Part shown: positions 1 through 6,648 of the stretch, piece after piece
Position numbering within the stretch: position 1 is the first letter of the stretch
Layout: each line of letters opens with the position of its first letter
NCBI GenBank assembly: GCA_035906235.1
Contig: JAMIFN010000012.1
Location: 1-9,670 of the forward strand
Reading direction: 5' to 3'
From: JAMIFN01 sp035906235
GTDB lineage: Bacteria > Pseudomonadota > Gammaproteobacteria > Burkholderiales > Burkholderiaceae_C
Length of the DNA: 9,670 nucleotides
Notes under the pieces: model-generated
What the model was told of the DNA's origin: nothing
Database searches by the model: none
The model's input: only the letters and a program-made list of their open reading frames with translations
Translations under genes and position numbers: made by a program

Positions 1-749
1 TGGCCGCGCAGCATGGGCTAAAGGTGATTGAGGATTGCGCCCAAGCGCATGGCGGCAGCTATCAAGGCCGGCCGCTGGGCAGCATCGGCCATGTGGGGGC
101 TTGGAGTTTTTGCCAAGACAAAATCATGACAACCGGCGGCGAAGGCGGCATGGTGACGACGAATGACGAGACGCTGTGGCGCAGCATGTGGAGCTATAAA
201 GACCACGGCAAAAGCTATGCCGCCGTGTATGAACGCGAGCATGCCCCAGGCTTTAGGTGGCTGCATGAATCCTTTGGCACCAACTGGCGCATGTTGGAAG
301 TGCAGGCCGTCATTGGCCGCATCCAGTTGCAACGCATGGCGGATTGGTCGGCCAAACGCCGCGCCTATGGTGAACAAATTTGGGCAACTTGCCGCGCCTT
401 TGCCGCCCTGCGTGTACCTGATGTACCCACCGACAGCCAGCATGCGCATTACAAATGCTATGTCTATGTGCGCCCTGAGTTATTGGCCGAGGGCTGGAAT
501 CGCGACCGCATCGTGGCGCAAATAAACGCGCTGGGCGTGCCGTGTTTTCAGGGCACTTGTTCTGAGGTTTACCTGGAAAAAGCCTTTGATGGCACGGGCT
601 TGCGCCCCGCTCAGCGCCTGCCTGTAGCCCAAGCCTTAGGCGAGGCCAGCATGATGTTTTTGGTGCACCCTACGCTCACGCCCGCTGAGGTGGAGAAAAC
701 TTGCGCAGTGATCGCAACCGTCATGGAGCAGGCATGTCTGAACGCCTGA
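1..749 (+). CDS. DegT/DnrJ/EryC1/StrS family PLP-dependent sugar aminotransferase (5'-partial)
   Basis: The gene enters the window already open; reading from base 3 gives 248 codons before the TGA at 747-749. Family members usually have about 370-410 residues, so roughly 150 N-terminal residues lie upstream. The visible part starts with AAQHGLKVIEDCAQAHGG, the typical block just before the active site, followed by SFCQDKIMTTGGEGGM, where the lysine at bases 120-122 is the expected PLP Schiff-base residue. Near the end is a conserved-looking FLVHPTLT segment. Known role of the family: PLP/glutamate-dependent amination of a 4-keto (or 3-keto) sugar nucleotide in the cytoplasm. The next gene encodes a 4,6-dehydratase that would supply a 4-keto substrate, so C4 amination of a UDP-sugar (PglE/WbpE-like role) is the best inference. 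The exact sugar cannot be told from sequence. The stop lies 13 bases beyond the next gene's start codon, which suggests translational coupling. Confidence 0.9.
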   Translation, partial: AAQHGLKVIEDCAQAHGGSYQGRPLGSIGHVGAWSFCQDKIMTTGGEGGMVTTNDETLWRSMWSYKDHGKSYAAVYEREHAPGFRWLHESFGTNWRMLEVQAVIGRIQLQRMADWSAKRRAYGEQIWATCRAFAALRVPDVPTDSQHAHYKCYVYVRPELLAEGWNRDRIVAQINALGVPCFQGTCSEVYLEKAFDGTGLRPAQRLPVAQALGEASMMFLVHPTLTPAEVEKTCAVIATVMEQACLNA

Positions 750-2707
750 GCTTGCATCGCTTAGGGCAGCACCTGACCCTGCTGCCCCGCCCCACCAAAT
801 TGGTTTTGGTGTTGGCGCTGGATGTGTTGTCCGCATGGCTGGCGCTGTGGGCTGCTTTTTACCTGCGCCTGGAACAAATAGGCGGCCCTGTTAATGCGCA
901 ATGCTGGGTGTATGCCTGTGTTTTGGTCTTTGTGCCGATTTTTATCCGCATGGGGCTGTATCGGGCGATTTTTCGCTATGTCAGCATCCATGCTTTGGTT
1001 GCCATGGGGCGTGCCATGGCGATCTATACCGGCGTGCTATTTGTGCTCTTGCTCGGTTTGCAGCTGCATGGTGTGCCGCGCAGCGTAGGGCTGATTCAGC
1101 CCTTGGTGTTTGTGGTTTTGGCTGGCTTGTGGCGGGTGTTGGCGCGCCAGCTTTTACGCCAAGCTGCAGGTCGGGGCGCACATGGGCGGCTGTTGATTTA
1201 TGGCGCTGGCGCTGCAGGGGTGCAAACTGCAGCAGCTTTGCGCGCTTCGCCAGAATTTGTGCTGACGGGCATGGTTGATAGCGACCCGCAAAAAATCGGA
1301 CGATTCATTCATGGCCTGAAGGTGATCGCGCCCGAGGCAGTGGCTGATTTTGTGCGCGACGCGCAGGTAAGCGATATTTTGCTGGCGATTCCCTCGCTGG
1401 GGCGGCAGCAGCGCCAAGAGATTTTGGCGCAATTGCAGCCTTTGCCTGCGCATGTGCGCACCCTTCCAAGTTTGGTCGATTTAGCCACGGGGCGTGTGGG
1501 GTTGACGGATTTTCAAGAACTGGAAATTGAAGATTTGCTGGGGCGCGAATCGGTTTTGCCCGATGCCGATTTGCTGGCGAAAAACCTGCGGGGCAAAGTG
1601 GTGTTGATCACGGGCGCGGGTGGCAGTATTGGTAGCGAGCTGTGCCGCCAAATCGTGCAAGAGCAGCCCCAGCAGGTGATTTTGCTAGAGCACAACGAGT
1701 TTGGCCTCTACGCCATCCACCATGAATTAGAACGGGTGTGTAGGTGCCAAGGCCTGTCGGTGGAATTGACCCCGGTTTTGGCCAGCATCCGCAATTTGCG
1801 TCGCTTGCGGGCGGTGTTTGCCCAATCCCGCCCTGACACGGTTTTTCATGCTGCGGCTTATAAGCATGTGCCCTTGGTGCAGTGCAACCCTGCCGAGGGA
1901 ATCATCAACAATATTTTTGGCACCCTGAATACCGCGCGCGCAGCGATAGAGGTGGGGGTAGCCAGTTTTGTGCTGATTTCTACCGATAAAGCCGTGCGCC
2001 CCACTAATGTGATGGGCGCCAGTAAACGCATGGCGGAACTGTGTTTGCAGGCTTTGGCCAGTAGCGCCAGCGTGGATTTTTCTGCTCTAGATGGCCACGC
2101 AGAGCCTATGCCAATTGCCCAGCGCACCAATTTCTCGATGGTGCGTTTTGGCAATGTGCTGGGCAGCAGCGGCAGTGTGGTGCCGCTGTTTCGCCAACAG
2201 CTGAAACAGGGCGGCCCGCTGACGGTGACGCATGCCGAGGTGACGCGATACTTTATGACCATCCCCGAGGCGGCGCAGCTGGTGCTGCAGGCAGGCACCA
2301 TGGCGCAAGGTGGCGAGGTGTTTGTGCTGGACATGGGGCAGCCCGTCAAAATCATCGATTTGGCACGGCGTATGGTGGAGTTGTCTGGCCTGCAGGTTAA
2401 AGACGCGGCGCACCCGCATGGCGATATTGAAATTCAGGTGGTGGGTTTACGCCCGGGTGAAAAATTGTACGAGGAGCTGCTGATCGGCGATAACCCACAA
2501 TCGACCTCGCACCCGCGCATCATGAAGGCGCATGAAGAGTTTTTGTCTTGGGCGGAGTTGCTGCCAACCTTGCTGACCTTGCGCCGAGCAGCACAATTTC
2601 AGCAGAGCGAAATCATCCACGCCGTGCTGCAACAGTTGGTCAGTGGCTACGCCAGCCCTGCGGCGCACGAAATGCCCTGCACCGCCATGCCATCTCGGTT
2701 TGAATGA
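734..2707 (+). CDS. wbpM: Membrane-bound UDP-sugar 4,6-dehydratase, WbpM/PglF/CapD (long FlaA1-like) family
   Basis: This 657-residue protein matches the length of long-type WbpM/PglF enzymes (about 590-670). An earlier GTG at 701 is in frame, but ATG 734 is preferred: GGAG at 725-728 lies 5 bases upstream and the protein then starts MSERLSLH. Four hydrophobic segments (about 22-44, 57-78, 88-110, 117-137) anchor it in the inner membrane. A first Rossmann-type domain follows with GAGAAG at 157-162. The catalytic SDR domain begins at about 290 with GAGGSIG (294-300, NAD(P)-binding). The active-site block STDKAVRPTNVMGASK (416-431) has T417, D418, K419 and K431, with Met427 where short FlaA1-type enzymes have Tyr; this Met is characteristic of long membrane members. 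Near the end is GLRPGEKLYEEL, typical of the family. Likely reaction: UDP-GlcNAc (or similar) to the UDP-4-keto-6-deoxy sugar, feeding the overlapping upstream aminotransferase. WbpM, PglF and CapD cannot be separated on sequence alone. Confidence 0.93.
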   Translation: MSERLSLHRLGQHLTLLPRPTKLVLVLALDVLSAWLALWAAFYLRLEQIGGPVNAQCWVYACVLVFVPIFIRMGLYRAIFRYVSIHALVAMGRAMAIYTGVLFVLLLGLQLHGVPRSVGLIQPLVFVVLAGLWRVLARQLLRQAAGRGAHGRLLIYGAGAAGVQTAAALRASPEFVLTGMVDSDPQKIGRFIHGLKVIAPEAVADFVRDAQVSDILLAIPSLGRQQRQEILAQLQPLPAHVRTLPSLVDLATGRVGLTDFQELEIEDLLGRESVLPDADLLAKNLRGKVVLITGAGGSIGSELCRQIVQEQPQQVILLEHNEFGLYAIHHELERVCRCQGLSVELTPVLASIRNLRRLRAVFAQSRPDTVFHAAAYKHVPLVQCNPAEGIINNIFGTLNTARAAIEVGVASFVLISTDKAVRPTNVMGASKRMAELCLQALASSASVDFSALDGHAEPMPIAQRTNFSMVRFGNVLGSSGSVVPLFRQQLKQGGPLTVTHAEVTRYFMTIPEAAQLVLQAGTMAQGGEVFVLDMGQPVKIIDLARRMVELSGLQVKDAAHPHGDIEIQVVGLRPGEKLYEELLIGDNPQSTSHPRIMKAHEEFLSWAELLPTLLTLRRAAQFQQSEIIHAVLQQLVSGYASPAAHEMPCTAMPSRFE

Positions 2708-2714
2708 TGTTATG

Positions 2715-2739
2715 AAACGATAGCTGCTCAGGCAGGTTT
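2715..2739. repeat. Intergenic repeat, full copy
   Basis: This 25-nt stretch starts 8 bases after the dehydratase stop codon. It consists of aaacgatagc, then tgctca, then ggcaggttt. Its last 18 bases (2722-2739) recur at 9565-9582 with one mismatch. Its first 16 bases recur at 9625-9643 with a 3-base insertion. It recalls short intergenic repeats with an 'atagctgct' core that I associate with Comamonadaceae genomes; that association is from memory. Confidence 0.55.
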
Positions 2740-2749
2740 GGCGGCCTAA

Positions 2750-2776
2750 ATGGCCAATTTGGTTCCAAATTGCCAT
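2750..2776. other. Intergenic hairpin (8 bp + 4 bp stem)
   Basis: Arms caatttgg (2755-2762) and ccaaattg (2765-2772) are perfect reverse complements with TT between them. Beyond a single bulged C at 2754, atgg (2750-2753) pairs with ccat (2773-2776), giving 12 pairs in all. It lies 43 bases after the dehydratase stop, where a terminator or 3'-end stabiliser could sit, but no T-tract follows, so it is not a standard intrinsic terminator. It could act as an RNA 3'-end processing barrier or as a protein-binding palindrome. Confidence 0.5.
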
Positions 2777-2930
2777 GCTCAACGCCAAAGTGTGAAGGGT
2801 GCATGCCTCATCGAGCATGGTGAATGGGGGCTGCGTAGCACCTGCCCGACGCGGGGCGCAAATAGCCAGGGCTTTTATTCGCCACGGCAGGCCTGCTGTG
2901 ACTAGAATGGCTCGTCCTCTGCGCGGGCTA

Positions 2931-2955
2931 AGCCGCACAGACCCCTCCTGCGGCT
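2931..2955 (+). promoter_or_regulatory. Hairpin upstream of the pilG-like start
   Basis: agccgca (2931-2937) and tgcggct (2949-2955) are perfect reverse complements around an 11-base loop, cagacccctcc. The structure ends 19 bases before the ATG at 2975. The loop contains cctcc, which is complementary to a Shine-Dalgarno core. The start's own ribosome binding site is weak (gaag at 2968-2971, only 3 bases from the ATG). Regulation of translation initiation is possible but unproven; no partner Shine-Dalgarno is obvious nearby. Confidence 0.35.
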
Positions 2956-2974
2956 GCCTTTGCCCTAGAAGACC

Positions 2975-3739
2975 ATGTCCGATACCCCGCTTGCTTTGAA
3001 GATTTTTGTCCTCGGTTTTGCTGAGGCAGAGCTGCGCTTGCTGGACGCGGCGGTGCGCCTTTCTGAGCGGCGCAAACCCCAATTGGTATTGGTTAACCAG
3101 GCCGATTGCACCACGGCCGATGTGTGGCTGATTGATGGCCTCGCGGCGGTAGAGGACAAAAAATGGGCGATTCGTACCCTGCGCACCATCCCCGAAAAGG
3201 TGGTGATTTGGGTCGATGCAGCCAAAATTCCAGCCGACCATACCGCCCTGCAGCGGCCTGTAGCTTGGGTCAATTTGCCCGCCATTTTGGGCAAGGCCAT
3301 TGAAAATCAATCACAGGCTACCGAGTTCAAGGCGCAGGATGCGGGGATAAGCATCCCGGCTGGTGCCGCCGCCAAGCCCGAAATTTTGGTTGTGGACGAC
3401 AGCGCCCCCGCACGCTTGCACCTCCGCGGTTTGCTAGAAAAGCGCGGCTACGCCGTGCGCGAGGCAGAGACGGCGGAATTGGCGCTTAACGCCCTAGAGC
3501 AACACCCAGCATGCGCGGGCGTGCTGATGGATGTCATGCTGCCCGGCATGGATGGCTATGAGGCCTGTCGCAGCATCCGCGCCAAGCAGCCGAACCTGCC
3601 TATCATCATGCTGACCAGTCGCAGCTCGCCCTTTGACCGCATTCGTGGCAGTATGGCGGGCTGTCATGCCTATTTGACCAAACCACCAGACCCTACCGAG
3701 CTGTATGAGCTGCTGGGCAAATATGCGGCGGTGGTGTAA
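2975..3739 (+). CDS. pilG: PilG-like response regulator with extra N-terminal domain
   Basis: The protein has 254 residues, about twice the length of a standard PilG. Residues 135-254 form a receiver domain: acidic pair D141/D142 in ILVVDDS, phospho-acceptor D186 in LMDVMLPGMDG, T214 in MLTSR and K236 in YLTKP. The segment FDRIRGSMAGCHAYLTKP (220-237) closely follows the PilG signature around FDRxRGSMxG, and the gene sits first in a pilG-pilH-pilI-pilJ-chpA order. In known systems PilG is phosphorylated by ChpA and promotes pilus extension and cAMP signalling. Residues 8-110 resemble no family I can name. The pattern of hydrophobic strands (KIFVLG, LVLV, DVWLID, KVVIWV, PVAWVN) suggests a degenerate receiver-like fold without conserved phosphorylation residues; a linker follows at about 111-134. 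The start is ATG 2975 with weak upstream gaag. The pilG symbol rests on synteny plus the C-terminal domain. Confidence 0.82.
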   Translation: MSDTPLALKIFVLGFAEAELRLLDAAVRLSERRKPQLVLVNQADCTTADVWLIDGLAAVEDKKWAIRTLRTIPEKVVIWVDAAKIPADHTALQRPVAWVNLPAILGKAIENQSQATEFKAQDAGISIPAGAAAKPEILVVDDSAPARLHLRGLLEKRGYAVREAETAELALNALEQHPACAGVLMDVMLPGMDGYEACRSIRAKQPNLPIIMLTSRSSPFDRIRGSMAGCHAYLTKPPDPTELYELLGKYAAVV

Positions 3740-3770
3740 ATCGGCGCCAGAAAAAAAAGGGAGTGCACAC

Positions 3771-4145
3771 ATGAAGCCGACCATTTTGGTTGTGGAAGAC
3801 AGTCAAGTCGATCGCCTGCGTTTGCTGAAATTGCTGGACGCTGCGGGTTATAGCGTCAGCACCGCGCAAAACGGCTTAGAGGCCATCGAGCAGGTGCGGC
3901 ACATTGCGCCAGCGCTGATTTTGATGGATGTAAATATGCCGCAAATGGATGGCTTTGCCGCCACCAGAGCCTTGCGCGGCGGCGAGCAAACCAAGCATAT
4001 TCCCGTCATTTTGGTCACCGCAAAAAACCAAAAAGCCGATCTGGCCTGGGGGCAAATGCTGGGTGCCAAAGGCTATATCACCAAACCCTATGCGGACGAG
4101 CTGCTGCTAGAGCAAGTACGCGAAGTGCTGCGTGCCAACGCCTGA
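3771..4145 (+). CDS. pilH: PilH-like single-domain response regulator
   Basis: A single receiver domain of 124 residues, the usual PilH length. The start is ATG 3771, preceded by aagggag (3757-3763) at 7 bases; the frame is open further upstream but that region lacks a site as good. Key residues are E9/D10 of the acidic pocket (VVEDS), phospho-acceptor D53 in LMDVNMPQMDG, T83 in LVTAK and K105 in ITKPY. The segment VTAKNQKADLAWGQMLGAKGYITKP matches the PilH hallmark VTTKDQxxDxxWGxxxGAxxYLTKP as I recall it. In Pseudomonas PilH works opposite PilG, favouring retraction or acting as a phosphate sink for the ChpA kinase. It lies 31 bases after the pilG-like gene and 18 before pilI, in one transcription unit. 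Acidic-pair position 1 is Glu rather than Asp, a common variant. Confidence 0.9.
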   Translation: MKPTILVVEDSQVDRLRLLKLLDAAGYSVSTAQNGLEAIEQVRHIAPALILMDVNMPQMDGFAATRALRGGEQTKHIPVILVTAKNQKADLAWGQMLGAKGYITKPYADELLLEQVREVLRANA

Positions 4146-4163
4146 TACGGTAAAGGCCAGCTG

Positions 4164-4802
4164 GTGCAAGCCTCAGACGATGCTTTCTCGGATCTGGTGC
4201 TCGATACCCTGCGCCTGCAAGAAGCCATCACGCAAGCCAATCGTGCGCCGCAGCATGAAAGGGCGTGGTTTTTGCAGAACACGCGGCAGACCCTGTTCGT
4301 CGCGGGTGTGCATTGGATGATTCGGCATGATGAAGCCTGTGAATTGCTCGACCCTCTCCCCTTGGCCTTTTTACCAGGAATGCCCCCTTGGTTTTGTGGC
4401 CTCGCGCATTGGCATGGCCAGGCTTTGCCGGTGCTGGATTTGGCGCAGTTTTGGCAACTGTCGCCAGCCGTAGCTAACCCAGATACCCTGAAGCATTCGC
4501 ACGATACCCCCAAGGCACGGCCTGATGCGCCGGCCTTGTTCAAACGCATGCTCTTGGTGCTGGGGCAGGGCGAACAGGCAGCTGGCGTTTACCTCGATCG
4601 CTTGCCGCGACATTTGCGCCTGAGTGATGCGCAAGCGCTGCCCGAATTTGACATCCAAACTGCCTCTATCCCCATCCCCTCCACGATGCGTGCCTGTGTG
4701 CGTGGCGTGTATGTTCAGGGTAAAAAAAGCTGGTTGGATGTGGATGTACAGGCACTGCTGCAATTGCTAGAGCAGGCTCTACAAACGCCGCAAACGCTTT
4801 AA
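4164..4802 (+). CDS. pilI: PilI-like CheW-domain coupling protein
   Basis: This 212-residue protein probably starts at GTG 4164, with aaagg (4152-4156) 7 bases upstream. The first in-frame ATG is at about codon 52, inside the CheW domain, so it cannot be the start. From about residue 40 the sequence follows a diverged CheW fold. The most recognisable block is PWFCGLAHWHGQALPVLDLAQFW (about 74-96), equivalent to the CheW pattern G-x-x-x-x-R/H-G-x-x-x-P-V-x-D-L. A later RMLLVLGQGEQAAGVYLDRL (about 129-148) corresponds to the second sub-domain. The family's role is to link the receptor (PilJ) to the kinase (ChpA) in the cytoplasmic array. The gene lies between pilH and pilJ, as in known Chp operons. 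The N-terminal 40 residues and a polar insert near 105-125 make it longer than classical CheW (about 165). It is in the same reading frame as pilH, 6 codons beyond that gene's TGA. Confidence 0.85.
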   Translation: MQASDDAFSDLVLDTLRLQEAITQANRAPQHERAWFLQNTRQTLFVAGVHWMIRHDEACELLDPLPLAFLPGMPPWFCGLAHWHGQALPVLDLAQFWQLSPAVANPDTLKHSHDTPKARPDAPALFKRMLLVLGQGEQAAGVYLDRLPRHLRLSDAQALPEFDIQTASIPIPSTMRACVRGVYVQGKKSWLDVDVQALLQLLEQALQTPQTL

Positions 4803-4825
4803 ACCCACGCTCTCCTGATTGCCTT

Positions 4826-6628
4826 ATGAAAAACCTATCCCCCTGGATATTGACCCTGTGGCGCCGCCCGCGTACTGCGGTGCAGCCGTATCAGGCTGGC
4901 GATTTAAAGCAGGCCATCGGCTTTGTCATTCGCATTTTTGCGTTGCTGTTGTTGTGCTATCTGGGCACCATGGTCTGGGGCGTGTATTTGGCGCAGCAGA
5001 CGGCGAAGCTGCAAAAATTTAACGCCCAAATCTACAGCTTCAATGCCAATGTGGGTGCCTTGCGCGATGAACTCAACAGCAATTTCCTCTACATCCCCGA
5101 CAGCATGCAGAGCATATTGGAAGGCGGCGCTGCCGCGCACCAGCCCGAAAACGAAGCCAACATCACTCTTGCGCGAATGAAGGGGCTAGCGCAAGCCATG
5201 GGGGATGCCGAAAGCGCGCGATTATTGGTCGAAATCCAGCGCAATTTTCAGCAATACCAAGGCAACTTTGCCCAAATCGCGCAGGCATTATCGGACCCTG
5301 AACGCCGCGATGCTGCCACCAGCTTAGGCCCCAGCCGCGAGGTAAGTGTCATAGTGGGCAATGCCAACGATGCCCTGCTACACGCCGAGCAGGATGTGCA
5401 GCTACTCTATGAGCGCACCGAGGCGCAGCGCATCGCTACCACCAATCGGATGTACACAGGCGTCATCATTGGTGCCTTGTTGTTGGTGCTGACGCTGCTG
5501 GGCTTGGGGATATCGCTCTCGCGCACCAGGCGCCAAGCCAATCAGGCTATGGTGCAGGCTGTGGTGGCCGCGCGCGAGAAAGAAGCCGAAAACGACAACA
5601 TCAACAATTCGGCGATTTTGCTGCTGCAGGCCGTCAGCGATATGGCGGGGCGCAATTTGTGTGCCCGCGCCCCCGTCACACAGGATGTGGTGGGTACGGT
5701 GGCCGATTCGATCAATGGCCTAGCCGAAGAAATGCAAAAAGTTCTGCAAGGCGTACATACCGTGGCCGAGCAGGTGCGCAGCGCCTCGGGCCAAGTGCGG
5801 ACGCAGGCGCAATTGGTGCAAGACACCGCCCAAACCGAACGCCAGCGCCTAGACGGCATGGGCAACACATTGGGGCAGGCTACTGAGGTCATGGTAGCGG
5901 TGGCGCAGCGTGCTGCCCTGAGCAAAAGCGCGGCGCACGACGCTACGCTTGCCACGGAAAGCGCCCTAGCCACGGTCAATGCCACCGTCGATGGCATGGT
6001 CGCTATCCGCGACACCATAGGCGAGACGGAAAAACGCATCAAACGCCTGGGCGAGCGTTCGCAAGAAATCTCCAGCATGGTCAATCTAATCAACACCATT
6101 GCCGAGCGCACCCATGTGCTGGCGCTCAACGCCGCCATGCAAGCGGCGGTAGCGGGCGACGCTGGGCGCGGTTTTGCCGTGGTGGCTGAGGAGGTACAAC
6201 GCCTGGCCGAAAGCGCGCGCCAGGCAACGCAGCAAATCGCGGGTTTGGTCGGCAACATTCAGGTCGAAACGCAAGAGGCCATCAGCACCGTGGGGCGCAC
6301 CATTGCGCAGGTGGTACACGGCTCGCAACAGGCGCAAACGGCGGGCGAGCAAATGCAGCAAACCAAACTCATCACCGCTGAGCTGGTGACCCAGGTGCAC
6401 GATATTGCCAACGCGGCCGAGGCGCAAAAATTGCTGTCGGCGCAATTGCTGGAATCGGTGCAGCAAATCGGCGTCAGCACCGAACAAACGGCGGCACAAA
6501 TCCACGAACAAAACCTGCAAACCGAACGCTTGCAAGACGCAGCGCGCCAATTGGTGCAGGCTGTTGGCGTGTTTAGATTGAATACCGGCACACCAGAAGC
6601 CGCGCCAGATTTAACCCTAGGCGTATAG
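4826..6628 (+). CDS. pilJ: PilJ-like methyl-accepting chemoreceptor
   Basis: A 600-residue transmembrane receptor. Hydrophobic helices at about 30-54 and 210-231 flank a periplasmic PilJ-type sensor domain (55-209). Residues 232-305 are HAMP-like; the segment ending TVADSINGLAEEM (291-303) is a PilJ-type second HAMP. The rest is a long coiled-coil MCP signalling domain whose hairpin tip, about 420-465, contains ALNAAMQAAVAGDAGRGFAVV. The family senses surface contact or pilus-related signals and controls ChpA through CheW adaptors, forming polar arrays. Within the tip, the nearly invariant QTN of other receptors is RTH (428-430). No CheR-binding pentapeptide is seen at the C terminus (ends LTLGV). 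The start is ATG 4826, which keeps the whole first membrane helix. No Shine-Dalgarno is visible before it, so translation may depend on coupling to pilI, 23 bases upstream. Confidence 0.92.
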   Translation: MKNLSPWILTLWRRPRTAVQPYQAGDLKQAIGFVIRIFALLLLCYLGTMVWGVYLAQQTAKLQKFNAQIYSFNANVGALRDELNSNFLYIPDSMQSILEGGAAAHQPENEANITLARMKGLAQAMGDAESARLLVEIQRNFQQYQGNFAQIAQALSDPERRDAATSLGPSREVSVIVGNANDALLHAEQDVQLLYERTEAQRIATTNRMYTGVIIGALLLVLTLLGLGISLSRTRRQANQAMVQAVVAAREKEAENDNINNSAILLLQAVSDMAGRNLCARAPVTQDVVGTVADSINGLAEEMQKVLQGVHTVAEQVRSASGQVRTQAQLVQDTAQTERQRLDGMGNTLGQATEVMVAVAQRAALSKSAAHDATLATESALATVNATVDGMVAIRDTIGETEKRIKRLGERSQEISSMVNLINTIAERTHVLALNAAMQAAVAGDAGRGFAVVAEEVQRLAESARQATQQIAGLVGNIQVETQEAISTVGRTIAQVVHGSQQAQTAGEQMQQTKLITAELVTQVHDIANAAEAQKLLSAQLLESVQQIGVSTEQTAAQIHEQNLQTERLQDAARQLVQAVGVFRLNTGTPEAAPDLTLGV

Positions 6629-6648
6629 CTGCGGATGGGTTTGGGGAC

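Noticed and set aside
701..733. Upstream GTG start for the dehydratase.
   Set aside because: It would add 11 polar residues (RSDRNRHGAG) and deepen the overlap with the aminotransferase; ATG 734 has a well-placed GGAG.
2903..2908. TAGAAT as a -10 promoter box for the pilG operon.
   Set aside because: No acceptable -35 lies 16-18 bases upstream and the extended TG motif is off by one base.
2799..2999. A 66-codon open frame on the + strand within the intergenic spacer.
   Set aside because: It overlaps the start of the pilG-like gene, has no ribosome binding site, its peptide (rich in Arg, Cys, Pro) resembles no known protein, and it crosses the leader hairpin.
2447..3310. A 287-codon open frame on the - strand spanning the end of the dehydratase and the spacer.
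   Set aside because: It is antisense to two well-supported genes over most of its length, and its translation shows no domain or membrane pattern; long antisense frames are common at this GC content.
5542..6258. A 238-codon open frame on the - strand within pilJ.
   Set aside because: It is a Ser/Ala/Cys/Arg-rich mirror of the regular coiled-coil codons of the receptor, with no plausible start site or homology.
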